Part shown: positions 10,164-20,998 of the stretch, one piece after another | Layout of the letters: every line of letters begins with the position of its first letter | How positions within the stretch are numbered: the first letter of the stretch is position 1 | NCBI GenBank assembly: GCA_930367215.1 | Contig: OV884059.1 | Location: forward strand, 64,699,393 to 64,763,392 | From: Pollenia angustigena | Taxonomy: Eukaryota; Arthropoda; Insecta; Diptera; Polleniidae | Direction: 5' to 3' | Length of the DNA: 64,000 bases | The notes under the pieces: model-generated | What the model saw: the letters and a program-made list of their open reading frames with translations, nothing else | Databases searched by the model: none | What the model was told of the DNA's origin: nothing | Made by a program: the position numbers and the translations under genes

Positions 10164-11681
10164 ATGAGTACGAACAGTGAAACAACACTAAGACAAAATG
10201 AAAGAAACGTTTACGTTTTAGTTCAATCAAACGAAAATAATGCGGAAATAAATAAAACTAAACAAAATAATATAAACTATTTAACGGCTAAGCCAATTAC
10301 TAGAACACGTTCCCTATCACCCTCGGTGTTTACAAAAACAGTGGATAGTGACTCATTAAAAAAACTACAACTAGATTTGGTGACAAGTGTTGCCAGGCCA
10401 GCAAGTATTGCCGTGACGTCAAAAACAAATTTAGTGGGAAATGAAACCATGAACTTAAACACAAATGCAATGGAAAACCCCCCTGTAAAAAGCTGCCAAA
10501 AGCCTACAATACAAGTTGGTATGGACAGGTACATAACAGTGCTTAAACGGGGACGCAGCCCTACCTCTGCAGCAGTTGCTTCGGCCTCAAAAGTACCATC
10601 TTTTGATAAAATAAATACACAAAATCGTTTTGCGATTCTGGAGGATGAATCCTCTGAAGCACCAAACGTCATTAAATCGTCTAAGCCACCCCCGATATAC
10701 CTTAGAGAGCAAAACTCTAATGAGTTAATAAAAAGTTTAATTTCGGTGATAGGTGAAAATTCCTTTTATGTAGCTGCAATAAAGCGCGGTATCATTAACG
10801 AGACTAAAATACAGGTGAATCACGAGGATGATTTTCGAAAGGTAATTACAGTATTTGAGACTCTGAATAAAAACTTTTATACTTATCAACTGAAGAGCAG
10901 TAAAGGTCTTCAGGTAGTAATCAAGGGCATTGACTCATGCGTAGACCCAGAAGAGGTTAAAACATTCTTAGAAGAAAAAGGCTTCAAGGTAAAGCATGTA
11001 GTAAATATTAAAAATAGAGAAAAAATTCGCCAACCACTCTTTCGAGTTGAGTTTGAACCCGGCGACGTAAAACTTAAAAAAAACGAAACACATCCTATTT
11101 ACAATTTAAAATATATTCTCTACAGAAGAATAACTATAGAAGAGCCGCACAAAAGAAATGGTCCCGTTCAATGTTTAAACTGTCAAGAGTACGGTCATAC
11201 TAAGGCATACTGCTATTTACCCCCTGTCTGCGTAGTATGTGGTGAACTACACGGTACAGTTTCTTGCGATAAGTCTAAAACCGACCCCAACGTAAAAAAA
11301 TGTAGCAACTGTGGCGGTAATCACACTGCCAATTATAGAGGATGCCCTGTATATAATATCGTCAAGCAGACTGTTGGACCAAAAACAAATACCCCTCAAA
11401 TGCAGGTTGCAAATCAAGTAAACACAAATGCAATTCAAGCCCCCCAGCCTAGTAATAACAGAACCTCTTACGCTAACGTCCTAAAATCAAACCATCAGCC
11501 AATGCAAGGTGCCTCGCCAAGTAATGATGAAACTCCGGTTTCTAATTTAAGTCGCTTAGAAAAAACCATGGAAACATTAGTGCAAACGGTAAATAATTTT
11601 ACGAACACAATGGGTAATATGATGCAGGAAATGCTTAGAATGCAATCGATGTTATTGCAAGCTGTACTTAATAAACCATGA
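10164..11681 (+). CDS. Jockey-type ORF1 protein (Gag-like, three zinc knuckles), copy 2
   Basis: This open 505-aa frame is collinear with the copy 1 protein and has scattered substitutions, for example within the first 30 residues and near residues 210-225. The first knuckle, CX2CX4HX4C, starts at residue 337 and the other two follow at the same spacing. The protein would bind element RNA and form the ribonucleoprotein. The ATG at 10164 matches the copy 1 start. It lies about 37 nt past the proposed splice acceptor, so removal of the leader intron would shorten the 5' UTR from about 360 to about 120 nt. The stop overlaps the ORF2 ATG at 11678 as ATGA. Confidence 0.93.
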   Translation: MSTNSETTLRQNERNVYVLVQSNENNAEINKTKQNNINYLTAKPITRTRSLSPSVFTKTVDSDSLKKLQLDLVTSVARPASIAVTSKTNLVGNETMNLNTNAMENPPVKSCQKPTIQVGMDRYITVLKRGRSPTSAAVASASKVPSFDKINTQNRFAILEDESSEAPNVIKSSKPPPIYLREQNSNELIKSLISVIGENSFYVAAIKRGIINETKIQVNHEDDFRKVITVFETLNKNFYTYQLKSSKGLQVVIKGIDSCVDPEEVKTFLEEKGFKVKHVVNIKNREKIRQPLFRVEFEPGDVKLKKNETHPIYNLKYILYRRITIEEPHKRNGPVQCLNCQEYGHTKAYCYLPPVCVVCGELHGTVSCDKSKTDPNVKKCSNCGGNHTANYRGCPVYNIVKQTVGPKTNTPQMQVANQVNTNAIQAPQPSNNRTSYANVLKSNHQPMQGASPSNDETPVSNLSRLEKTMETLVQTVNNFTNTMGNMMQEMLRMQSMLLQAVLNKP

Positions 11682-14320
11682 ACTGTTTAAAAATTTGTTT
11701 TTGGAACGCAAACGGCATCCGCCAACATAAAAATGAATTAGAATACTTTCTTAAAAATAAACAAATTGATGTCATGATGATTTCTGAAACTCATTTGACC
11801 TCAAGAAATACGTTTAAAATAAATGGTTATATACTATATGATACCAAGGACCCTCGAGATAGAGCTTGTGGAGGTTCTGCCATTTTAATAAAAACCCGAG
11901 TGAAACACTACCTAATGTGTGATCATCGTGAAGATTATCTCCAAGCAACGAACATTTGCGTTGAGGAATTAAATAGAAACCTAGTAATTTCATCGTTATA
12001 CTCCCCGCCTAGATTTTCAATATCGGAGGACCAATATTATAAATATTTTAAATCATTAGGACCGTGTTTCCTAGCCGCTGGCGATTATAACGCTAAACAT
12101 ACCTTCTGGGGGTCGCGACTTATAACACCAAAGGGTCGTGTTTTATTTAACTCAATTTCTAAAATGGATTTAAATGTGGTAGCGAGCGGACAACCAACAT
12201 ATTGGCCCACTGATCATCAAAAAATTCCAGATGTCATCGATTTCGGCGTGGTTAAAAACATTCCCATAGAAACGATTCATGTTGAAGCCTCCCTAGATTT
12301 ATCTTCCGACCACACACCTACAATTGTTACTATAATGAACCCCAATAGAATTGTACCTCCGACGACAGCTACGCAAATTAATTGGTTAAAATATAAAAAA
12401 TATCTCAGTACCCATTGCACAGAAAATATACCGCTCAGTACACCGGATTATGTAGATCGCTCTATTGACAATTTTGACAGTTTTCTGAAACTAGCTGTTC
12501 AACATTCCAATATTGTCCCCAAAAAAACAAAAACTATTAAAATATATTCCACAGATGTCGAGCATCTTTTGTCTGAAAAAAGGAGGGCTCGAAGAGATTG
12601 ACAATTGCACAGATCCCCTCAACTTAAGAACTTACTTAAAGAGTGTACAAAAAGACTTAGAAAGTTACTGCAGACTAAGAAAACGGCTTCTCTGGAAAAA
12701 TATCTTGAGGAACTTGATGCAACCCCAGAATCAAACTACTCATTATGGCGCGCAGCTAGAAATCTCAAAAGGCCAGTTGTCTCTAAACCACCATTAAGAA
12801 ACTTGAATGGAAGTTGGGCAAGAAATGATGTTGAAAAAGGAAATCTGTATGTCAATCATTTAAAAAACGTATTTACCCCAAATATATCTCACGATATTGC
12901 GGTCGAGTTACCACCTGTTGCTGCTAGAGCAGCTGTTCCGCTAAGATTTGAGATAAGAGAAATCGAAAAGGCTATTTGTGATTTAAACCCCAAGAAGGCT
13001 CCTGGTTTTGATAAGATCAGCAACAAAATGCTTTTGGAGCTACCCAGCATAGCAAAGAAAATTATTCTTTTAATTTTTAATGCTATTTTACGCCTTGAAT
13101 ACTATCCTCAAAAGTGGAAGGTCTCCTTAGTCACCATGATACCTAAACCTGGAAAGGATCACACAAAAGTTGAGTCATATAGGCCTATAAGCTTACTTTC
13201 TAATATATCAAAGCTGTTTGAGAAGCTGTTAGCGTCAAAATTAACCCCAATTTTAAATGAAAATATATGTATTCCTAACCACCAATTCGGCTTTAGAAGA
13301 GAACACAGCACAATTGAGCAAACCCATCGTATAGTAAACGCAATAAGAAAAGCCTTTGAAGAAAAAAAATATTGCTCCGCTCTCTTCATCGATGTTTCTC
13401 AAGCTTTTGATAAAGTCTGGCATGAAGGCTTATTACATAAATTGAAGCTCAACTTACCAGTAAACACACACAAGCTGTTAGAAAGCTACTTAGTCGGTCG
13501 AAAATTTATTATTAAAGAAGGTGATTATTTAAGCTCTCCTCAGCAAATTGACGCTGGAGTCCCTCAGGGAAGCATCCTGGGCCCACTTTTATACTTAATA
13601 TATACCTCGGACATGCCAACAAACAACTACACACAAACTTCAACATTTGCTGATGATACAGCTTTTTTGAGCGTGCACGAAAACCGTCAAGAAGCATCTC
13701 GATACCTACAGGATCATATATTTCAACTCGAACTATGGTTAAAGCAATGTAGGATAGAGGTCAATGAGCAAAAATGCGTACATATAACATTCACCTTGCG
13801 TCGGGAATCATGCCCCCCTATTAAAATCAATAATCAAATAATACCTCAAAATTCGCATGTAAAATACCTCGGTATTCATCTAGATCGCCGTTTAACGTGG
13901 AAAAGCCATATAGAGGCAAAATTAACTCAAATGAAACTAAAAGCCATCCAAATTCATTGGCTTATTGGAAGAAACTCTGTCCTTAGTCTCGACTGCAAAC
14001 TTCTTCTTAACAACTCCATCTTAAAGCCAATCTGGTGCTATGGTATTCAGTTATGGGGCACTGCCTCGGCCTCTAATATCGAAAAAATTCAAAGGCGCCA
14101 AAATAAACTACTTCGAATAATCACAGCTGCCCCTTGGTATGTTAAAAACTCAAATATTCACAAGGATCTTAATGTTCCATTAGTTAAAACTATGATTACG
14201 AAATATGCAGTAAAATACTTAAAAAGGCTCGAATCGCACCCAAACCCACTAGCACGAACTAGCCACACTCGCTTAAGAAGAAGAGACACTGCAGCACTTA
14301 TCCAATTAGATGAGCGATAA
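11678..14320 (+). pseudogene. Jockey-type ORF2 (endonuclease + RT) with a single in-frame stop, copy 2
   Basis: The endonuclease half (307 codons) ends at TGA 12599-12601, codon 308. Copy 1 has a tryptophan codon at the aligned place, so this is a one-base TGG to TGA change. The same frame then stays open to 14320 through the RT motifs: GVPQGSILGPLL, FADD at 13645-13656 and YLGIHLDRRLTWK. Near the C-terminus it lacks about five residues found in copy 1, and about four near residue 230. No frameshift is seen. The protein would be truncated after the endonuclease unless the stop is read through, so the copy is probably immobile but young. Confidence 0.93.
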
Positions 14321-14489
14321 ACACTATAAAAGTGAACAGAACCCGCGATGAAGAAAATTTTTGTCTGGCACTGGCAGGACAAAAAATAACGTATTAGGTT
14401 AAGATTTGATTAATTATTGTTAGTTCATATTTAATATATGAAGATTCAATAAATAAATAATGAGAAAAAAAAAAAATGTCGTCAAGTGT

Positions 14490-15760
14490 AAGCAGAACTA
14501 TGGCATCATTTTGTGGAATTGTCACCTTGTCTTTGGTTACGGGATATTATCTGATTTCTAGGAGATCAGCATATCGTCCAGCGCAAACGCCGCTCTTCAA
14601 ATGCACTTGTATGTTTTCCAAAAAGTGGAGTTTTCCTACAAAGCGCCAAAGATTTGAGCTTCTTTGGGTACTACCGACAAAGCCTGACAAAAATCTTCAG
14701 GTAAAATCACGTGACTCCACCCTGATGTCATCGTTCCCTCTGATATCTTTTAAAGTTCTGCACTCATAAGATTATTACAGTAACTGATTGTGGGTTATTA
14801 AATTCGTTTTCCGTATTGTTAAAATTGAATAAAAATATAGTTATTTTACGAATAATTTTATTTTTTAACATTTATGTTTGTTATTCAAAAAACAAACTAC
14901 CAAAAAATAATGTTTTTCCGTATTTATTTTGTTATGTAGTTTGATTTTTGTCGGTTAAAATATATTTTTTAAAAGTAAAAACTATTCAATTTTAAGGAAT
15001 ATGAAGTTCATAAAATAAAAAATTTTGAAATTAATGCAAAAATCATTAGCTTTAAATGAAATGTAAATGATCCGTTTTTTAAATGAATTTTAATTTGTTT
15101 AAAATGAATTTTCGTTTGAATTTAACTACATAATATTTTGAGTGTGTTTACCACTTCGAAACAGTGTTCCTTTGTCACTTCTTTGGCCGCATTACTTTGC
15201 TTTGGAAAGTTTCAGATCTGAGTTTTCACTTTATTAAAGTTTATCGAAGCTTGAAGGCAGCATCAGCTTTCTTTCCTCCCTTAAACAGTGTTGCCGCGAT
15301 TCCTGACGGCTAAGAAGATTTCACGTTTACTCCTTACTTTTGCTAATAGAAAATTGATAATGAAGGTTTTTCCAGTGTCACTGGGACCATCCAAAAAAAT
15401 ATTATTTCCCTTTCTCTATGTAGGCAAGAATATTCTTATATACGTAATTTTGTACATTCGCCAGTTACTTCTCTCAGATTAGTTATGTCATAATTAGTAT
15501 CTCTCAGATATTCTCGATTAACGAAATTTGCAACAAATCTTTTGGCATCCTCCATCATTAAGTCGTTACGCACTATCTTGCAATTTTCCCACCAGTTCCC
15601 GTTTCGAGAGGGTATATTTGTATTTGTTCCAATGGCATAAAAGATCAGAGTGTTAACATTATTGTAAATAGCTTTCGCAGCTTCAGAGGAGAATCGATCA
15701 ACGCAGATTTCACTAAAGTAGCGTTCCAATGTGTGTCGTCCTCGACCAATCTAAGAGTAT
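14490..15760 (-). pseudogene. Helitron/PIF1-type helicase relic, split by a MITE
   Basis: Minus-strand translation shows a degraded superfamily 1 helicase. The segment 15436-15729 resembles the stretch upstream of motif I (NREYLRDTNYD). The Walker A motif NNIFLDGPSDTGKTF lies near 15405-15361 and is followed by INFLLAKVRS. Next come GGKKADAAFKL (motif Ia-like, shifted frame) and SKQSNAAKEV. The motif III-like segment EDFCQALSVVPK lies near 14699-14664. Motifs I and III are separated by about 280 nt once the MITE at 14761-15144 is removed, roughly the family spacing. Several stops and frameshifts show it is dead. Helitron/Helentron helicases have this motif order; no Rep domain was seen, so a host PIF1 relic is a weaker alternative. 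Confidence 0.75.
14761..15144 (+). mobile_element. CACTCA-ended MITE, copy 1 (384 bp) inside the helicase relic
   Basis: Ends CACTCATAA and TTTTGAGTG are inverted. Copy 2 at 20613-20996 is also 384 bp, and an interrupted minus-strand copy lies at 45917-47015. Copies 2 and 3 are flanked by TA on both sides, as for Tc1/mariner. This copy is flanked by TG on both sides. It interrupts the helicase relic between motifs I and III. Confidence 0.8.
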
Positions 15761-15942
15761 TTCAAGTAATCTGTTCACAGCCTTCAAGCTTGCTTACGGT
15801 CCTTTAACTTCATGAAGTATTAGGCATAGATTACTTATTTTTGTGTTGTTAGGATGAATGTTATAGACTCTTCCCAGAACATGTTTTTTCTCACTCCAAC
15901 CAAAATAACGGTAAACTTATTGAACTACTCCATCAATTTTGA
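15761..15942. other. Unassigned, between the helicase relic and a dispersed repeat
   Basis: Possibly further N-terminal remains of the Helitron ORF, but no motif can be read. Confidence 0.3.
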
Positions 15943-16155
15943 TCAAATGGACTACTCCCTAGACTGGTCCAATGTAATGTAAGCATGGACCATGTCATTG
16001 TTTAAAAGAGTTTCTAGTGAAACGACGTGTCTTCATTCTTTAACGACATGTTTTCGTTTTTAAACGATTTCAAAGCTAATGCTCTGGAGTATAAAATGGA
16101 GTAGTTTTAAGACTTCTCATTTGTATTGCAAAGCTGGGTTATATGGTCCTGCCCT
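15943..16155 (+). repeat. Dispersed repeat, copy 2 (GGACTACTCC/GGTCC family)
   Basis: Collinear with bases 1-215: GGACTACTCC, AGACTGGTCC, ACGACATGTTTTCG, AAACGATTTCAAA and GGTTATATGGTCCT occur in the same order. No coding content; ends undefined. Confidence 0.6.
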
Positions 16156-16810
16156 TCACTGAAAGAATCATGCTTCCTAAATCTAATGAATCAATTTCAT
16201 TAATCCAATGAAAAATTTCATTACGGGAATGTAATCTTACAAATATAATGAAACAATTTCATTAACACTACGAAATTGAGTTTCATAATTTCGTTAACAT
16301 TTTTCATTAAATAAATGACAACTTAATATCTCTTTCAAAAGAAAAATCCAACTTATTGTTATATATAATTTCAATAGGTTTTTTGAGATAATAATGAAAT
16401 TATGTATTTTAGTTCTTTATTTTTTAGTTTATTTAAAAAAAAAAAAAAAAAAAAATTTTGAAAAAGTACCAAAATGTTGAAAAAGTACTCTTTTCCTCGG
16501 TGGTCAGTACCATCTAAATTCTTAAATTTTCCAACACTGATCTGTATCTGTGTTTTGTTTTTTTTTACGTTCTCACGAACATATTCATTCTTTACAGATT
16601 TGTTATTGTGAAATTTTAAACAATAATATAAGAGAGCAACAATAAATGAGGAGGTCCATAACAAATCGAAACAATTTAATTTTTTAAGTTTAGTGATTTT
16701 TTACTGAATAATATTGAACGTACTAAAATCCTCATTGACATTATTTTACCGAATTTTTTACTTTATAGTGGATCAAAACGCAACTATTTCACATACATCG
16801 TAGTAGCTTA
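16156..16810. other. AT-rich stretch with repeated ATTTCATTA motifs
   Basis: Between 16170 and 16320 short motifs such as ATTTCATTA and AATGAAA recur several times in both orientations. A 20-base A-run lies at about 16436-16455. No gene is supported. Confidence 0.35.
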
Positions 16811-17070
16811 AATTCATCTTTTTTTTATTCATTTATCCAAAAATTGTTCAAGTGGAATTGTTCCGTTTTGTCATTTATATAAATGAAAACCTTACACCAC
16901 ACAACCATAGAATTCTTCGAGCGGCTTTAAAACTGAAAACCGACAGGAAAATTAAAACAGCTTATTCACATCGAGGCTTGGTATATGTTAAAAAACATGG
17001 TTCTGATGACCCAATACTTATTGAACTGTACGATGAGCTACACCAGCTTTTCCATGAATCTAACAACTAG
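16811..17070 (+). pseudogene. ORF1 C-terminal fragment (FP25K-like domain) of a CR1-group non-LTR element
   Basis: The frame reads IYINENLTPHNHRILRAA, then a lysine-rich stretch, then GLVYVKKHGSDDPILI. This resembles the baculovirus FP25K C-terminal domain found in ORF1 of CR1/L2-group retrotransposons: LTP followed by lysine-rich helices and an xVxVKK strand. No ATG starts it, so it is a 5'-truncated or decayed piece. It sits about 190 nt upstream of the endonuclease ORF in the same orientation, as expected for ORF1 before ORF2. Recognition is from memory of the domain pattern and is not confirmed. Confidence 0.6.
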
Positions 17071-17258
17071 AACACCAATTGAAATTTCGTTTTTATGCCT
17101 ATATAGACACTCTTTATTTTTATACCTATATAAATACTTTATAAGTTATGCACTTTATTTATGTCTAATATCAAATACTTGTTTTAATGAAAGATTTATT
17201 TCAAATATGTATTGCTTGAGCGTTGCTGGTAGGGTATTTAGCACTATTTATCTAAAGT

Positions 17259-20089
17259 TTGAGTTCAATAAGGGATAATAGTACATTTTCTAGAGACGTA
17301 ACGGCTTCCATGGTAAAAATTTTTGCCAGGCAGAGAAGGGGCTTCAAAGTTTGTCACATTAACGCTCAAAGTTTATTTAACAAAATCGACGAATTTAGAT
17401 TTATGTTTGAAAATTCAGGTGTTCATATAATATGTGTCTCTGAGACGTGGTTTGGCAGACATATTACTGATACCCTGGTCTCACTCTCGGGTTACAATCT
17501 ATTTAGAAATGATAGATCGGATGGCTATGGTGGAGTAGCGATCTATGTAAAAAAGGAGTAAACTGTACGGTGAAGAGGAAAAGTAATGATACAATAGACA
17601 ATAACAAGAAAGTTGAATATCTTTTTATTGAGGCAGCTAGTATGGGAAGGAAATTTCTTGTTGGTTCCGTCTACCGACCCAGGAATAACATCAGTTTTAC
17701 CCATTTCTACGAAACTTTAGCTGATGTTACACTACTTTATAGTGATGTCGTTATCGCAGGCGATTTCAACTCTAATCTGCTTGTTGAATCAAACTTATCA
17801 CAGAATATGAAATTATTCAATCTCATTTCCACAAATACTAGCAGCGCTACACACTTCACATCATCTAGCAACACTTTGATCGATTTATTTTTTGTCTCCG
17901 ATAAGGAAAAAATTTTAAAATATGACCAGTTATCTGCCTCCTGCTTTTCTAGGCATGATCTCATTTTCATGATATTTGACATTCCTTTGCAAACCTGTAT
18001 TAACACAATTCAATTTCGTAATTTCAAACGTATAAATTATGTCACCTTAGAAGAAGAGTTTCTAAATATTAATTGGGAGTGCATATACTACATGCGTTCA
18101 GTAGATGATCAAATTGGCTTCTTGGAGGAAAACATATTATCTCTGTATAACGCAACAGTACCTATTCAATCGAAAAAAATTAATAACCGCAATAGACCAT
18201 GGTTTAATGTGGAAATAAAACGTCTGATAACAGCTCGAGACTATGCATTCTCTAGGTGGAAGCGGTTTAAAACATCTGATCTGCATAATACATATCGTGG
18301 AGCTAGAAAATCTGTAACAAGAGCAATACGAATAGCAAAATCCAATTATTATGCTGAAAAATTCACAAATTCAGTCCCTACAAAGACTACTTGGAGTGCA
18401 ATTAGGGAAATTGGCTTTGTGAATACTAAAAGCAACCAACATAACGCTAGCATGCTTGATCCAAATCAAATAAATCAAAATTTTGTTAATATACCTATGA
18501 GACAAGCAAATCATTCATATTATGTCAACCATCATAATGAAGATATGCCACAAATAAAGTTTAATTTCGAGTGCGTAAGCCAGTTCGACATTTTTAAAAG
18601 CTGTTGTTCTATCAAGTCGAATGCAACAGGCATTGATGGCATTCATCCAAACTTCATAAAAATTATTCTTCAACCACTATTACCATTTATAACGTACATT
18701 TTCAACACAATAATAACAAAAAGCGGTTATCCGCTAAGATGGAAGAAAGCCAAAATTCTACCAATACCAAAATCTGCGACTGAATACAGGCCAATTGCTA
18801 TTTTACCATATCTGTCAAAGGCATTTGAAAAACTTTTACGTAAGCAGATAGTTCAATATATAAATAATAACAATCTACTTACTGAAAAATAATCTGGGTT
18901 CCGAGCTAACCATAGCTGCATTACTGCTCTGACTGATGTTTCCGAAGATATAAGAAAGGAAGTGGATGATGGCTGTTTAGTAATGCTTATATTGTTAGAC
19001 CATTCAAAGGCATTTGGTACAGTGGACCATGCAATATTAGCTCAAAAACTTGAAAAAATTATGAATTTTTCTGTAACTTCGGTTAAATTGATATCGTCTT
19101 ACCTTGAAGGTCGTATGCAGTATGTTGAAACTAAAAGTTTGACATCTTCACAGTTTCTGCCAATTATTAGGGGCGTTCCCCAAGGTTCCATTCTCGGACC
19201 GTTACTGTTCTCAATTTATGCAAATGATTTACCTGATAAATTACACCATTGCCGTATTAGATTGTATGCTGACGACGTCCAATTATATATAAGCACAAAA
19301 AAACAAAACATGGAGGCATGTACTGCCAAGTTGAATGAAGACCTCAAACGTGTTGCTCATTGGGCAGATATAAATGGTTTAAGTTTAAATCCTTCTAAAT
19401 CGAAATGTATTATAATACGAAGGAGAACCCAGAAAATAGATCAACATCCTACTATTTGTATCAACGACCAACAAATTGAAATAGTTGAAAAAGCAAAAAA
19501 TCTTGGTCTCATTTTTAACAACACACTCTCTTGGTCAGATCATGTAACATTTGCTTGTGGTAGAACTTACTCAACACTAAGAACACTATGGCAAACACAA
19601 TGTGTAACTCCAATGAGGATTCGTGTACTAATTGCGAAAACATATCTAATACCAGTCCTTACCTATGGATGTGAGATCTTTGCAAGTTGTGATTCAAATA
19701 GCAAACATAAGTTGAAGGTAGCTTTTAACAACATTACGAGATATGTTTATGGCATAAAAAATTATGTCAGTGATGGCAGTTATAATAATATTACCCCGTT
19801 TTCAAAAAAAATATACGGGGTGCTATTTGAAGACTTGTTGAAAATACGAACTCTTGTTTATCTGCATAAAATTATAACCACTCGTGAACCAAATTATCTC
19901 TATAATCGTTTAAATTTTAGCCGCCTCGGAAGAAACAAGAATTTAATTCAATATAGACACCGCACGCTAGTTTCGGAATGGCAATTTTTTATAACTGCAA
20001 TACGTCTCTGGAACAATTTTCCCCCAACAATTAAAGAAACCAGCAGCGCCCTGCATTTCAAGCAACAGTTATTTAAATTTTATTCATAA
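17259..20089 (+). pseudogene. ORF2 (endonuclease + reverse transcriptase) of a CR1-group element
   Basis: The first ATG in frame is at 17310. The endonuclease begins CHINAQSLFNKIDEF, with SETWF, then GDFNSN and SRHDLIF downstream. RT motifs include GIDGIHPNFI, RPIAILPYLSKAFEK, LLDHSKAFGTVDH, RGVPQGSILGPLLFS and the catalytic YADD near 19267. There are two lesions. One base appears lost in the A-run near 17553, shifting the frame between 17259-17561 and 17570 onward. The TAA at 18890-18892 stands where TEK-Q-SGFR would be expected, a likely CAA to TAA change. Downstream codons stay in frame to the TAA at 20089. Low damage suggests modest age. Confidence 0.88.
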
Positions 20090-20280
20090 ATAACTAACGT
20101 TATTATTATCGTCTTACATATTGTTTTCGTATATAAATATGTTTTTCATGTTATTATTTTGTTTATTTCTTAATGCTATTGATAAATACTTTTGATCATA
20201 ACTTCATTAGATTTCTACTCACTAAAACTAATGTTTTGTTGTAGAAGTTCCAAATAAATGAAATAAATAAATAAATAAAT

Positions 20281-20612
20281 ATGGAGCTCCTCAAATGTTA
20301 CTCATAAAATCGGCAGAAGTTTAACATGACATTTAATAGGCCATTAGAAATGTCAGTATTGGAGTTTTTTTAATTAATTTTCATATAAACTTAAATTATA
20401 TTGATTTTTTGAGTTTTATTTGAAAAGTTTTATTTAAATAAGATTAAAGTATGGTAGCACTACTAAATACAAAAAAAATAGCATAAAAAAAATTTATTTA
20501 TTTGCAAGGTGGTTTCAAAAAACAGCTGAATGTTATTGATTTGCCTGTTGTTGCTGTATTGTTGTCATATTGAGGCAACCTTATTAAGTTTTTCCAATAG
20601 CAACTTAAGTTA
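20281..20612. other. Unassigned AT-rich spacer
   Basis: No ORF or repeat recognised between the CR1-group tail and the MITE at 20613. Confidence 0.4.
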
Positions 20613-20996
20613 CACTCATAAAATTATTACAGTAACTGATTGTAGGTTATTAAATTCGTTTTCGGTACTGTTAAAATTGAATAAAAATATAGTTATTTTA
20701 CGAATAATTTTATTTTTCAACATTTCTGTTTGTTATTCAAAAAACAAACTACCAAAAAATAATGTTTTTCCGTATTTTTTTTGTTAATTTGTTTGATTTT
20801 TGTCGGTTGAAATATATTTTTTAAAAGTAAAAACTATTCAATTTTAACGAATATGCTGTTCAATAAATAAAAAATTCAAAAATGAATGTAAAAATCATTT
20901 GTTTTAAATGAAATGTAAATGATCCGTTTTTTAAATGAATTTTAATTTGTTTAAAATGAATTTTCGTTTGAATTTAACTACATAATATTTTGAGTG
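20613..20996 (+). mobile_element. CACTCA-ended MITE, copy 2 (384 bp, TA duplication)
   Basis: Nearly identical to 14761-15144. Bounded by TA at 20611-20612 and 20997-20998. Ends are CACTCATAAAATTATTAC and the inverted CATAATATTTTGAGTG. Confidence 0.85.
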
Positions 20997-20998
20997 TA

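Larger units (their letters stand above)
9802..14475 (+). mobile_element. Full-length Jockey-clade non-LTR retrotransposon, copy 2 (one nonsense codon)
   Basis: The element runs from the initiator-like start at 9802 to a poly(A) ending at 14475. ATGTCGTCA is duplicated on both sides (9793-9801 and 14476-14484; the match extends over AGT because the element also starts AGT). This is a clear target-site duplication and fixes both ends. It is the same family as 2718-7191 in opposite orientation, about 2.6 kb away. Its leader keeps a 240-bp segment absent from copy 1. ORF1 is open; ORF2 has one stop. Confidence 0.95.
16811..20280 (+). mobile_element. Decayed CR1-group non-LTR retrotransposon
   Basis: The element comprises the ORF1 fragment, ORF2 with one frameshift and one stop, and a 3' UTR ending in an (AAAT)n tail at about 20255-20280. 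The simple-repeat tail rather than poly(A) fits CR1/L2-grade elements. The 5' end is not defined and no target duplication was found. Confidence 0.75.

Noticed and set aside
10277..10672. 131-codon antisense ORF in Jockey ORF1
   Set aside because: Mirror of the coding strand; no independent features.
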